DNA of 64,000 bases from Pyrenophora tritici-repentis (lineage: Eukaryota; Ascomycota; Dothideomycetes; Pleosporales; Pleosporaceae), in NCBI RefSeq assembly GCF_003171515.1, contig NC_089390.1:2108001-2172000 (forward strand). The letters are read 5' to 3'. This document shows positions 11,216 to 21,202 of the stretch, in pieces. A model generated the notes under the pieces. It was not told the origin of the DNA, made no database searches, and saw nothing but the letters and a program-made list of their open reading frames with translations. A program made the translations under genes and the position numbers. The number at the start of each line of letters is the position of its first letter. Within the stretch, counting starts at the first letter, position 1.

Positions 11216-11941
11216 CTCTTCGTGTGCATGGTGTCACCCTCGCTCGTGCCGTCGCCGCTTAGGCGCTTTTGGTATCCTGCCCAAGCCCACCCGGACGCTG
11301 CTGCTGCTGCCACTCTGCCCTTGCGCGCGCCCGTGAGCTACGACGGGCCTTCTCACCGGCCGCTTGGACGTCTCCCTCTCGCTCCAGCGCTCAGGCTCAG
11401 CTGTCTCTCCCCAGCTTCAGCCTCCGCGTGCCTGACAGCCTCACCAAGACGGCTTCCCCTCGACACCACCCGCACTCTGCACAGCTGTGCTGCCTCTCAT
11501 TTCAAACAAAACTACCCTTCGCCCCAATCCTTAACGCCTCTTTGAGAGAGCGCCTGCCCCCAGCTCTCTGTGCATTCGCTCGAATACACTTGTCGGCCAC
11601 CCATTACACAAACATTGCTGTTGACATCAGTCGTGTCTTGGACTTCAAGTACGTTGGACGACGCTGCCATTCTGCCTTGGACCGACTGACCCTGTATATT
11701 GCGACAGTTGACTGCGTCTAACCTTCTCCTCACCACACGCGCTTCCAGTTGAAGCCGACGCGGGTCCTCTTTGCATCTCTGCATCCTGTCCTGTTAATAC
11801 ACACAACCAACTGCCACATAGATATGACAAGTCGGCCGGAATCTTAATTGGTCCTTGGTAGTGTTTCCCTGCGTCTTGAGTCGACACTAAACGCTCACTA
11901 CATTCGTTTTTCCTTCCGATCGTCAACCGATCTACATCATC
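11216..11941 (+). promoter_or_regulatory. Long C/T-rich leader of the kelch-like membrane-protein gene, with a possible 5'-UTR intron
   Basis: The plus strand is strongly pyrimidine-biased over about 700 nt directly before the start codon, as is common in strongly expressed fungal leaders. A plausible small intron at 11649-11707 has a GTACGT donor, a CTGAC branch site and a CGACAG acceptor. Several short ATG-initiated frames would act as upstream ORFs if the leader is transcribed. Confidence 0.4.
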
Positions 11942-14410
11942 ATGGGCACGCCACAACCGCTGTACCCCTTGACTGGGCATTGCTCAATAATCTACGAAGA
12001 CACGCTTTACGTATACTCGCCAGCTGGTTTCCAGTCGCTGAAGCTTGAAGAGGGGGCAAAATGGCAGCCATTGCCAATGGACATATCCCTCACCGGCGCC
12101 GAATGCGTCAAGGCGGTACCCAAGGGTAACAAAAAGGACGCTAAACTCTTCATCGTTGGAGGACGGCCCAATGCCACGGCCGCCGACTGGAACTACCCGG
12201 GACTGATGCACTACACATTTGCGGAAAAGAAGTGGGATTGGCTACGTTCGGAGAGTTGGAATACGCAGAACAGAGTCAACCACGGCGCAGTCTACCTCCA
12301 GGACTCGCAAAAAATTCTCGTCTACTCGGGATCACAAGTCGAGGGCAACACCGGCGCATCGACAGAAACCTTCCTGTACTCTACTAAATCGCCTTACACC
12401 GTCTCCAGTCTACAATCCTTGGGCGCACCGCCGTCGGTAATGCCTATGCTAATGAACTCGGACCCCAACACTGCGCTGCTAGTCGGTGGTGGCCCCACCA
12501 ACACTGCTGTCTGGAAATTTACGCAATCAGGAGGATGGCAGGACCTTGGCGTTAAGCTCCAACAACCGCTTTCAAATCAGGAACAAGTCAAGTGCACCGT
12601 CGTTTCCAGCAAAGACGGAGAAGTCGCTCTCCAGAAGTTTGACATGAGTGTAACACCAAATGCCGTGGAGCGGATACTACTATTGAACAAGGACGGTAAG
12701 CCCGCAAATCCGGGCACCGTCGTCGGAGGCAAGTCGAAGCGGCTAGTCTTGGACAACTTCTCCTCATATAACGAAACATATGCGCCAATGTCGACACGAT
12801 CAGGTTACTCATTAGCTCAAGGAGAGGATGGCAAGACCGTGGCGAGCGGAGGAAACCCCGAGGAACCCATTGCTTTGTTCGACGCCACTGAAAACGCCTG
12901 GATGAATGCGACAGCTGTGTTTAGTGGACAGCAGGTGCTCTCCAACTCCGTCTCGTCTTCCATCACATCATCATCGCCAACCTCCACCTCAGATCCATCA
13001 GCTGCCGCCAGCTCTACCAACTCAGCAACTCCCGCGTTTCCTCCACCACCCCCTGACAACAAGGGCAGGATGCTGACCGTCCTCGGGGCTACGCTAGGAA
13101 CAATTTTCGGCATTGCGCTTCTTCTGGTCCTGGTCTTGTTGTGTCTCAAGTACAGGAAGAACAAGAGCAAGAAGAATGCTGGCTACGTGGAGAAGGAGGC
13201 CCGTGATGCTCGTATGAGCTTTGCCGACCGCGGGGCCGACTTTATGAAAGAAGCGGGAGGATCAGTGGTCAACTACCAGCCCAAACACAACAACGACTCA
13301 CTCACTTCGCTTGCTATTATCCAAGGAAGAAACACTGGCCACAAGAAGAACGCTGCGAGCGACGCCAGCACGGCAGGCCTCGTCAAGAAGACCAGCCCGC
13401 TGGGTTACTCTGAGCCCTATGAGCTTGCCAAGTTCGACCTTAAGCCGGAACCTGCTGATCAAATCGTTCGCCAAAATTCGAGCCGAGTAGCCAAACCTGC
13501 CCCAAGAGCTCGCAGCTCAGGCTGGAGCCGCTACTTTGCTAACAACGATGCTACCAATCTCGCAAACGCTCCACCAGCTGACCGGTCAACCTTTGCGTCG
13601 GATCGGACCAGCATGGACAGTGTGTCGCGGTATACAAACTCGCACATGTACAGCTCACGCCCCTCGCAACACATCGCGCCACTGGAGATTCCCAAGTTTG
13701 GAGATAATCAGCGTCTGAGCTCAGTGGCGAGTGGCAGTCCTACACTTGGAGCACCCCCTGCGAGCATTGGTCTAGCACACAACATCCAGCCTATGCAAGC
13801 AGAGCTCGCCCGCGCCAACTCGAACGCTAGCACAATATCCGGCCTCAGCCACGACGGCGATCACTACCGCCACAGGGCTGTGGAAAGCTGGACCCCAGTG
13901 GGTGAGGACCGACGAACTAGCAGTCAGTACACAGGCAGCATGGTTATCGAGCCCAACAGCAAGTACGACGTCAACGGCTCGTACTATCCCGATCCGAATG
14001 AGTCGTTCTACCCTAAGAGCAACTTAAGTTCCTTTTACCCTGGACAAGAAAACGCACCAGTCCTTCCTGACATGCGTGACAGCTCATACACCATGTTCCC
14101 TTCTGATACTGCCGGAGCAGGAGAGGCTTCCAAGGGTCAGTTCAGCTCAATGTACCCCACGCCACCACAGATCAACCTGCCCAACACCCGCGAGAGTACC
14201 AGCACACTCTTCCCCAGCGGGGCAGGCGCTGCCACGAAAGCGCAACAGGACGCTGCGTTACCGAGCCCCAAGTTCGGCTCCTTCTACCCTGCGCCGCGCG
14301 CCGGACACGAGAGCAACGTGACCATGTTCCCGGGAGGAAACAACCAGGACAGCTCAAAGAAGGTGCAAGCCGACATGTCATGGCTGAACATTGGTGAGGG
14401 TGGACGATAA
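11942..14410 (+). CDS. Single-pass membrane protein with kelch-like N-terminal domain
   Basis: One exon of 822 codons. The first roughly 330 residues show repeated blocks of the kelch/galactose-oxidase beta-propeller type, such as KLFIVGGRPN, KWDWLRSESW, GAVYLQDSQKILVYSG and NTALLVGGGPTNTAVW. A Ser/Thr/Pro-rich stalk (about 335-372) leads to one hydrophobic helix at about 376-402 (GTIFGIALLLVLVLLCLKY) and then a basic stop-transfer KYRKNKSKKN. The remaining 420 residues form a polar, Ser/Pro/Tyr-rich cytosolic tail with recurring (S/T)(F/L/M)(Y/F)P elements (SFYP, SMYP, TLFP, TMFP). The N-terminus has no obvious signal peptide, so topology would depend on the internal helix. Related fungal proteins are known to me only as uncharacterised kelch-type proteins, sometimes mislabelled as splicing factors. 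The function could be cell-surface sensing, but that is inference. Confidence 0.85.
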   Translation: MGTPQPLYPLTGHCSIIYEDTLYVYSPAGFQSLKLEEGAKWQPLPMDISLTGAECVKAVPKGNKKDAKLFIVGGRPNATAADWNYPGLMHYTFAEKKWDWLRSESWNTQNRVNHGAVYLQDSQKILVYSGSQVEGNTGASTETFLYSTKSPYTVSSLQSLGAPPSVMPMLMNSDPNTALLVGGGPTNTAVWKFTQSGGWQDLGVKLQQPLSNQEQVKCTVVSSKDGEVALQKFDMSVTPNAVERILLLNKDGKPANPGTVVGGKSKRLVLDNFSSYNETYAPMSTRSGYSLAQGEDGKTVASGGNPEEPIALFDATENAWMNATAVFSGQQVLSNSVSSSITSSSPTSTSDPSAAASSTNSATPAFPPPPPDNKGRMLTVLGATLGTIFGIALLLVLVLLCLKYRKNKSKKNAGYVEKEARDARMSFADRGADFMKEAGGSVVNYQPKHNNDSLTSLAIIQGRNTGHKKNAASDASTAGLVKKTSPLGYSEPYELAKFDLKPEPADQIVRQNSSRVAKPAPRARSSGWSRYFANNDATNLANAPPADRSTFASDRTSMDSVSRYTNSHMYSSRPSQHIAPLEIPKFGDNQRLSSVASGSPTLGAPPASIGLAHNIQPMQAELARANSNASTISGLSHDGDHYRHRAVESWTPVGEDRRTSSQYTGSMVIEPNSKYDVNGSYYPDPNESFYPKSNLSSFYPGQENAPVLPDMRDSSYTMFPSDTAGAGEASKGQFSSMYPTPPQINLPNTRESTSTLFPSGAGAATKAQQDAALPSPKFGSFYPAPRAGHESNVTMFPGGNNQDSSKKVQADMSWLNIGEGGR

Positions 14411-15604
14411 ATCTCTCTTGATCATGCTCAGCTCCGGTCTTGACGTCGATAACGAGCCCACACTCAAACGCCTCACCTACTCCACCCTCTACACCTACTC
14501 ATTTGTGCTTCCCTCTCTTCCACCTCCCACCTCGAAAAGTAGCATCATTCAGCGAACGGATATCCATGTACATCAGCAGCCAGTCTTTCTTTCTCGAGCA
14601 TAGCATGCCATCCAGCGCCGGGCGTCTACACCCCATTTGTTTTATCCCATTGCATAAGCCCACTCCCCTTTCCACCCGTGGACCGAGCGCCTTTTGCAAT
14701 TCAGTCGCTACAGATACCCGACGCCAACCCCCTCACAGCGCGTCAACCCCACCCCCACCTCGACATCAACAATCCGCCAAGGCAACCTTTTCCCTCTGAA
14801 ACGCTCTCATATTTGGGCGCGATAAAGTACCTCCTTTTACTACCAGTGTATATAAACATCTACTTACTCTATAACCACAACACTCTCTCACAACCACCTT
14901 TTCATTTTCTAAACACTCTTTCTTTCTTCTTTTTTTGGTTTTATCCCATCTATCCATCCATCTTTCCTGAACATCTCTTTTCGTTGCTCTGTCTGTTGGG
15001 TGGGCGGATTAGCTTCGTTTTGTCGTTGAAACAAACGACATCTGCTACTTGCCGCGGCTACCGACCACACAAATGTCTCTGGTGTGTGTGTATATGGGTA
15101 TGTGTTGTTTGTTTGTTTAATGGCGTCCGTGTCAAGACGGATAAGATCTCCTCCATCTCCTGTCTGTCTGTCTCTTGTATGTAGATAGAAAGTGTGTTGG
15201 CCAGCCGGGGGAAAATGTTGGTCGTCTAATGTTGATGGCCATGTTTTTCTTGTTCCGGGTCGAGACGGTAATATTCTAATGAAAAAGATGCGCATGTGTC
15301 TTGGGTCAGAGCTTATATCTTTGTGTGCTTGTGTGTGTGATGTGATGTTGGCAAATGTGTATGATTGTGATGAGATGGACGATGGGTGTAGTGTTGCGTT
15401 GTTTTGTATCGGGGTAAAGTATTTATCTAACTAGTTTGTGGATGTCTGTAGTTATATGTCATGTCTAGTCTAACCTGGCGATTCTAGCCACCCTGTTTCT
15501 GCCCAAATCAACAACGTAATCAAACACACATCTATACCGCCCTCCCCGCGTTTCTCTTCCAAAAGGAACAATGCACGCAATCTCCAACGCCATACCACAC
15601 CGTT
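14411..15604. other. Convergent 3' region between the kelch-like gene and the thioesterase gene
   Basis: 1.2 kb with C/T-rich, then T-rich and GT-rich stretches on the plus strand, including TTTG and CTGT microrepeats near 15105-15175. A 168-codon open frame at 14678-15184 is dominated by low-complexity hydrophobic residues produced by T runs and is not supported as a gene. Confidence 0.5.
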
Positions 15605-16432
15605 CTAATTCACAACCCTGGCCATCTGCTTCGCCTGCCTTAGCTCAATAAACAACGCCTCCCCCCTTGTCAACACAGTCCCCTCCTTGACACAAACGCC
15701 CCCTTCCCACTCCCCCAAAGTCTCCAACCGTCCCTCGACCCACGCCTTCCTCCCCTCGACCTTTACCGTCTCGGCCCTAAGCACCACGACCTGACCCGCC
15801 AAACACGGCGCCTTATAATCCACTTTCAAACTCGCCGTGACACCCACCTTATTCGGCAACGCAGGTAAACAGCATCTCGCAAGCCCTTCATCCAGCAGCG
15901 TGGCCAGCAACCCTCCATGCACGATACCAGGGTGCCCGCACAACGCGGGACCCAAGTATTGCAAACTCACATAGCTGGAGCCGTCTTGAGTTGCGAATTG
16001 AAGTGGTGGAACGGCGATTTTATCTGCGCCGAGGAGAGTGCCCCCCGTGAGGTTTTGGGGGCGTAAGGGCTCGGGGATTTTCAAGTGCGGGCGCGAGGCC
16101 GTGTAGCGGAGGTCTGAGAGGAGGGATTGCGTGAGTGGGTGTGTTTGGATGAGGGTCTCGATTTCGGATTCAGAGGGCGTGGTTGGGTGGTAGATGGTTA
16201 GGGTTTCGGCGTCTGTGGGGGGGTTTGCGAGCGCGGTTATTGAGGGGATGGCGGGGCTGCCCGACATGGTGAAGCCGGCTGTGAAGGCGAAGAGGGTTAG
16301 GGCGAGCGCGGTAGGGAAAGTGAGGTACAAGGGGCGTTTTGCGTTTGGAGGTGAAGAAGGTGGTGGTGCTGTTGTTGTTGTTGTTGAAGATTGGGGGTTT
16401 GGTGGTGAAGCTGGAGGCGATTGTGTTAGCAT
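15605..16432 (-). CDS. Hotdog-fold thioesterase (PaaI/THEM4-like) with N-terminal anchor
   Basis: One exon, 275 residues from the ATG at 16432; an open frame extends 27 codons further upstream but that part looks like leader. A Pro/Thr/Ser-rich start is followed by a hydrophobic segment (about 36-56, LTFPTALALTLFAFTAGF). The hotdog domain starts near residue 95. Its diagnostic HPGIVHGGLLATLLDE motif places the HGG turn before the catalytic acidic helix, followed by VTASLKVDYKAPC and VVLRAETVKVEGRKAWVEG, as in acyl-CoA thioesterases of the PaaI/4HBT superfamily. Known for the family: hydrolysis of acyl-CoA thioesters. The anchor suggests attachment to a membrane, perhaps mitochondrial, by inference. 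The actual substrate cannot be read from the sequence. Confidence 0.88.
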   Translation of the reverse strand: MLTQSPPASPPNPQSSTTTTTAPPPSSPPNAKRPLYLTFPTALALTLFAFTAGFTMSGSPAIPSITALANPPTDAETLTIYHPTTPSESEIETLIQTHPLTQSLLSDLRYTASRPHLKIPEPLRPQNLTGGTLLGADKIAVPPLQFATQDGSSYVSLQYLGPALCGHPGIVHGGLLATLLDEGLARCCLPALPNKVGVTASLKVDYKAPCLAGQVVVLRAETVKVEGRKAWVEGRLETLGEWEGGVCVKEGTVLTRGEALFIELRQAKQMARVVN

Positions 16433-17603
16433 TGAACCTTCATATTCCCTTATATAGATATAAATATGGACAAAGTGTGTCTGAGAAAAAGAAGAAATCT
16501 CACATACAAGCACTACTGTTCCACCGTCTCAATCCCTGCCGTTCTTGTCCTCTCACCCAACAACCAGGAACGATTCCATCTTTTATACCACCAAAGCCGA
16601 CCTCGCACCGGAACGGCGCCGCCGCCAAACTCCTCGTTCCCGCCCCAAGGCCCACATGCCTCGATAAGGCTATCCTTGCGGTCAACATGAACACGCGTTG
16701 CGTCTAGAAGCCCAAGCAGAAGAGAAATTTCTGGCTAGCGTGGGGAAAATAGAAAACGACACGAGTCGGTGAGCGAGCGAGTGCGGTTCGGTTCGGTGGG
16801 TTGTGAAAGCGTAACACTATGTCGGGGATTCCGTGCACGCTCGGACTTTTGGATAAAAGTTGCCGAGGTACAGGGGCGACGCGGGTTGGTTGTGTCTTCT
16901 TGCCCAGCGCTAGGAGGCTACCGACGGACGGGCGAGGTCGGAACGGAGATACAAAGGAGTCTTGGGAGGTGTAATAGCTCGCACGAAGTTTCAATCGATG
17001 TTCCTAAGCGGCTTCTTCTGGCATCAGGTGCCAACCTCTGTATTTGAACGGGTTGGGGTTGTTGCCTACCTGTGCTGGTACTTGGATGGACATGACGTCC
17101 CACTCCCGTTTTTGACACAGTCACACATATCATCAACGCATAAAATGGCAGACTCCTCATTGAGAGGGTTAGATATCCGGTCTTGCTTTGTTGAGGATTG
17201 TTCATCCTCCTCACTGCTGGACTTGACTAATCATTCCTCTTTCCTACCGCCCTCATCCAACCACCATACTATACATAACAGAGTAGAGAAGAGTGTCATA
17301 TCTGGAGAAGAAAAATACGCCCATCCTCATCTACAAGGAAACCCAGATCCACCATCTATCCCCCACCATCGCTTCCAAGCCCCAGAAAACGAAGAAAAAG
17401 GTAGTCAGACACGACCATGATAGAGACGTATCGAACTGGAATATTTTTTGGACGCCAAAGGAAGATGCTAGTGGGCAGAACGTGGGAAATCGCCTAATTC
17501 ATGGCGAGCACGCAAATACAACAAAGCCATAATCGTATCGTACACATTGGCGGTGGGGCGTGAGAAAAGAAAAGCAGTAGGGAACGAGCTGGGATCGAGT
17601 GGC
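16433..17603. other. Spacer between the thioesterase start and the TIM44 stop
   Basis: 1.17 kb upstream of the thioesterase and downstream of TIM44. Open frames up to 152 codons (16962-17420, plus) show no domain or homology I recognise. No RNA gene is seen. Confidence 0.4.
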
Positions 17604-19308
17604 TCAGTAGTAATCCCTAGCACTTTTCTGCAGCTCAATCAATCGCCAGCCTCTCGTTTCGGGATTGTTCACATCCTCTGGAATCCTCGTGACACCAATC
17701 GCATATGTGACCTGCTGGACCTTGTCATCCATGCCCGACGCCAGTTCACCAGACTTTGCGTTGCGATAGACATGCACCTCCTGGGTTCTGCAGGTAAGGA
17801 TGAAGACGGGGATCTCGCCTGGTTCGAGGAGTTTGGCGTTTAAAACATCGACACCGCGGATGTCGACAATCTTTCCATCCGACTTGAGACCAGCGGCCTG
17901 GTATTGCTGCATGAGGGCGGCGTATACAGAGTATTGGGCTGCGGATAGCCACTCTTTCAAGACGCCAACATCGCCCTTGACGTATGCGTCGAGAACTTCT
18001 GGCAAAATGTATTCGCGCATCTCGGTTAAGAAGGGCTCCATTTGGAAGCTGGGGTCCATTTCACGGAACTTCTTGATGACCATGGCCGTTTCGTTTTCGG
18101 CGAAGAAGCCAGTGATGCGGTCAGAAATGCTACGGGCAGTCTCGATGATGGCGTTGTCAGACTCCCTGTAGACGGTCTTCATATTGAAGAAGCCCTGAGC
18201 GAGCTTGGAATTGTCTTTCCATTCTCGCCACACTTCCTTGTATTTGGCGTCCTTGTGAAGGGTTACGTTTGTACCAGCACTTTTGCTGTTAGTGAGAAAT
18301 CCTATAGCTGTCAATGGGAACATACTCTGGATTCTCAACCATTGGCCCTTGGACTTTGCCGCCAGCTCGCTTGAGTTCGTTGAGCTCGCGTAATTCTCGC
18401 CTTTTCCTACGTTCCTCCTTCTCAACCCAGCCGCCATATCTCGATGAGCTACCATCGTCAATAGTCTCCTTGACAGCCTGGAAAGCCTTGGTTTGCCGTA
18501 CTGGCCGGGTCGCATATTCGAGACCACTACCAGTAACCCTCGCAGCAGCACGAACACCCTTTACAGGCATAGTATCCCAGGTCCAGGCCGCACCTTGACC
18601 AACGGCTGACGCAGTCTTTTTCAATGCCTGCGTGGTCTTGGTCTTTGCAGCTTCTGAGAGCTCCCCAGCCTTTTGGACTTGTGGGTTCTGGGTGAAATCG
18701 TGTAACGCACCGCCCAACTGTTTTGTGCCCTCATTCCAATCTTTCGAAGCCTGGAACTCTTGCTTCAAAGTCTCGGTGAAGACCTGCCATGGCGTCTTAT
18801 CGCCGTGGGGCGGAGGTGGCGGGGCATCCTTCTTTTCTTTCTTTTCACCCTCTTCGCCCTCCTTCTGTTCACCAGTTTCCTTCTCACCCTCCTTCTTCTC
18901 TTTGGCGTCCTCGCCCTCTTTCTTTGCCTGGTCACCTGCGGCCTGCTCTCCCTCAGAGGCAGCAGATTTCTTGGGCTCGGTTCGTGTGGCGGGCTCGTCC
19001 TCGTTTACAACCTTTTGCTTCTGTGCTTGCTTGTATAGACCGGGCCGAGACGAGAAGTGGCGGGCGTATGCGGATGACGTGCGGAGGACATCGTGGGGCA
19101 TGAATTGGCTCCGCAAGAGAGGAATTGCCGAGGGCGAAAACTGTGTGGGTAGTGAAGTGCGTATAGCAGATAGTCTTGAAGCTGTAGGTAAAGTCGATAT
19201 CCGCCTATACGCTGCGGCTCTTCCGTATGCGCTTGCTGGCGTTGCAGCGGCGGGCTGTATCCTCCATCGCGCACTGGCGGCAAATGTGCTCGTAGTTGAC
19301 GGTCGCAT
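17604..19308 (-). CDS. TIM44: Mitochondrial import motor scaffold TIM44
   Basis: Two exons, 19308-18326 and 18279-17604, give 552 residues. The 46-nt intron (18325-18280) has a GTATGT donor, a CTAAC branch and an AAAAG acceptor, and the join yields the family-typical NPDAGTNVTLHKD. Layout: Arg/Ser/Ala-rich mitochondrial presequence (about 1-90), a long Lys/Glu-rich linker (about 100-165), the motor-binding segment TPWQVFTETLKQEFQASKDW and coiled region, then the C-terminal Tim44 domain (about 335-552) with FREMDPSFQMEPFLTEM and LPEVLDAYVKGD. Tim44 sits on the matrix side of the TIM23 channel, holds mtHsp70 at the exit and binds cardiolipin. Its promoter is shared with the divergently transcribed uS11m gene. 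Confidence 0.96.
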
Positions 19309-19543
19309 GCTCCGGGATTGGACACAATAAAAGCTAAGTCTTCAATTAAAGGGCAGGACCGGCCCAGCAGATAATTCTCAGAAGGGCGGGCGCGGCGAAG
19401 GTTGAATGAAGAACGTCAGGCGGGTTGCCATCTTTTTGCGCATCGGCCATTCGGCACTAGTTAGTGCCTCCCAAACTACGCAACTTTCTGCGACCTTCTC
19501 TCAGTGCATCCCCGAGCCTCGATCGGGCCATTGACCACCCAAC
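19309..19543. promoter_or_regulatory. Shared divergent promoter of TIM44 and mitoribosomal uS11m
   Basis: Only 235 nt separate the two outward start codons, so the two nuclear genes for mitochondrial proteins must share upstream control sequence. I could not assign a specific factor site. Confidence 0.6.
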
Positions 19544-20194
19544 ATGGCCAACAACACTGCGCTACGAACGTTCCGCTCCCTCACATCCACCATTTGCGCA
19601 TCGTGTCGTCATTCACAATCGGCGCGGGCCTTCACTCAGAGCACACACAATGCCGCTGCACCACCCGGCAAACCAATCCAAATGGACTCGATGCTCTCCA
19701 ATGTAGACCGAAACTTTCAGCAAGCAGGTCCTGACCCCTACAACCCGTCCATCAGAAGCATAATACCCAACGCCAACCAGCCCTCGGGTCTTGTCAACCT
19801 GGCGCGCGAGTGGGCAGAAGACGACAAACACAAACTACATGTTTACGCCACCAAGCACAACACACATCTCTGTCTCACCAAACCGAACCGCGACCCCTTG
19901 ATATCCGTGTCATGTGGGAATATTGGCTTCAGGAAAGCAGGTCGGGGAACGTATGATGCTGCCTACCAGTTGGCCGCCTTCTTGATGAGCAGAATTCAGG
20001 ACAAGGGTTTACTACCGCAGATCCAGAAGCTGGAACTGACCTACAGGGGGTTTGGGGCGGGGAGAGAGGCTGTAACAAAAGCGATATTGGGTGCTGAGGG
20101 AAGGAAGGTACGACCGTTGATTGTCAAGTTGTCAGACTCGACGAGGCTGAAGTTCGGTGGTACAAGGAGTAAGAAGCCGAGGAGATTGGGTTGA
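19544..20194 (+). CDS. MRPS18: Mitochondrial small-subunit ribosomal protein uS11m (yeast Mrps18)
   Basis: Single exon of 216 residues. An Arg/Ser-rich presequence precedes an S11 domain from about residue 90: LHVYATKHNTHLCLT, SCGNIGFRKAGRGTYDAAYQLAAFL, LELTYRGFGAGREAV and a basic C-terminus ending TRSKKPRRLG. The G-x-x-G-x-RKxxRGTYDAA stretch matches the uS11 family. uS11 lies on the platform of the small subunit near the mRNA exit. The gene is divergent from TIM44 and convergent with the DeSI-type gene. Confidence 0.93.
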   Translation: MANNTALRTFRSLTSTICASCRHSQSARAFTQSTHNAAAPPGKPIQMDSMLSNVDRNFQQAGPDPYNPSIRSIIPNANQPSGLVNLAREWAEDDKHKLHVYATKHNTHLCLTKPNRDPLISVSCGNIGFRKAGRGTYDAAYQLAAFLMSRIQDKGLLPQIQKLELTYRGFGAGREAVTKAILGAEGRKVRPLIVKLSDSTRLKFGGTRSKKPRRLG

Positions 20195-20328
20195 GACTTT
20201 GGTGTATATATGGGAGAGTATATGTGGGTAGTATGCCGCCACCAGGAGTTTATGGGTATACGCTTTCGGCTTTTGAAAGCAGGCACACTGGAGACGCACA
20301 TATAACAAGATAAACAAGCCAATTTGAG

Positions 20329-21202
20329 TCATGTCAAATTTCTTGGCAACGGTGCCCGTTCAGCGGGTGGAATAGTCCTACCACTAGAATCTGTTTCCGC
20401 GATGCTAACAAGTCTGGGGGCAAGATTTCCGGCCTCATACCTAATAGGGCCTCTTGCGCCGCCCGAATCTGCGCGACTACTCCCAGTAGGATTACTCGCG
20501 TGCTCCCAGCCTCTGCTTTCTTCATGAGTTCGATGTCGCTCCCGCTCTCGGTCGTGTCGCAGCATCGACGCCCCTTCGTCTTCGAAGTCCTCGTCAAGTA
20601 ACTCTCCATCCGCAGTATCATAATCCGGTGGTGCTATCCATTCCCGTGGTACAACGCATGGGAGAGCGACGCCGATGCTGGCAGCTCGGTTGAGATAACT
20701 CGGGGCTGGGCGACCAGTGAGCTTTTCGCAGAGGTAGGATGTAAAATGATTGCAGTTCTTTGTGAGGAGGTTGTAGGATGTGCCTTGGAACTCGTGTGAG
20801 GCCTAGATTGATCAGTTCAGCCCATGAATCACATAACCGCATCTCATTTCAATGTCGCACCTCTTGTATAATAGATTCCAGTTCTTCCGCAGGCCGAAAC
20901 GAGAACCCGTGTAGAATGGCCTGTCTGAAGGTGCCGCCTGGAGGCTCCTGTCCTGGCTTGGTCCAATAAACGCCAGTCAGATCCCGCCGGTCGTGTCCAC
21001 CATATGCATATTCTTTGTCGCCGATGACGACGCCTGTATGTAACAGAGAACTGCCTATTGCCCACAACACCGTCGACACTTTGCCGGGTGGTAGTAAATC
21101 ATAGACGTGTATGGTAACCTCTGCTCTTTGTAACGATAGCGTACTCCTATGTTGTTGGCCAGACGCTTTGCGCGAGGGTTTTGGACGGGTAGAAGAAGAC
21201 AT
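20329..21202 (-). CDS. PPPDE/DeSI-type putative deSUMOylating isopeptidase
   Basis: Two exons, 21202-20861 and 20802-20329, give 271 residues; the 58-nt intron has a GTGCGA donor and CTAG acceptor. An alternative in-frame ATG lies at 21223. The PPPDE domain runs from about residue 26: VTIHVYDLLPPG, then the catalytic His in LLHTGVVIGDKEYAYGG, and the catalytic Cys in YNLLTKNCNHFTSYLC, followed by LTGRPAPSYLNR. The His-Cys pair is intact. The C-terminal third is acidic then Arg/Ser-rich with no domain. In the family, DeSI-1/2 enzymes cleave SUMO or ubiquitin from substrates; which modifier applies here is not deducible. The intron falls between the catalytic His and Cys. Confidence 0.92.

Larger units (their letters stand above)
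6815..11941. other. 5.1-kb gene-poor block without a recognisable gene
   Basis: By far the largest gap in the window. Open frames exist on both strands (up to about 150 codons, such as 9080-9538 on the minus strand), but none shows a domain, consistent splice structure or compositional support. It contains C homopolymers near 8932-8941 and 9269-9277, a 9-bp tandem repeat near 10967-10990, a G/T-rich plus strand at about 7620-8100, and a C/T-rich plus strand from about 11216 onward that looks like the leader of the downstream membrane-protein gene. It is not AT-rich, so a RIP-mutated transposon is unlikely. No tRNA-like B box was found. Confidence 0.5.

Noticed and set aside
11186..11721. Overlapping 119- and 150-codon frames before the kelch-like gene
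   Set aside because: C/T-rich sequence rarely contains stops; composition (Ser, Pro, Leu, Ala) fits a leader, not a protein.
14678..15184. A 168-codon frame after the kelch-like gene
   Set aside because: Hydrophobic residues arise from T-rich runs and microrepeats; no domain and no splice context. Most likely 3' UTR.
16962..17420. A 152-codon frame between the thioesterase and TIM44
   Set aside because: No motif; His/Ser/Pro-rich in the second half, and it lies in probable 5' and 3' untranslated sequence.
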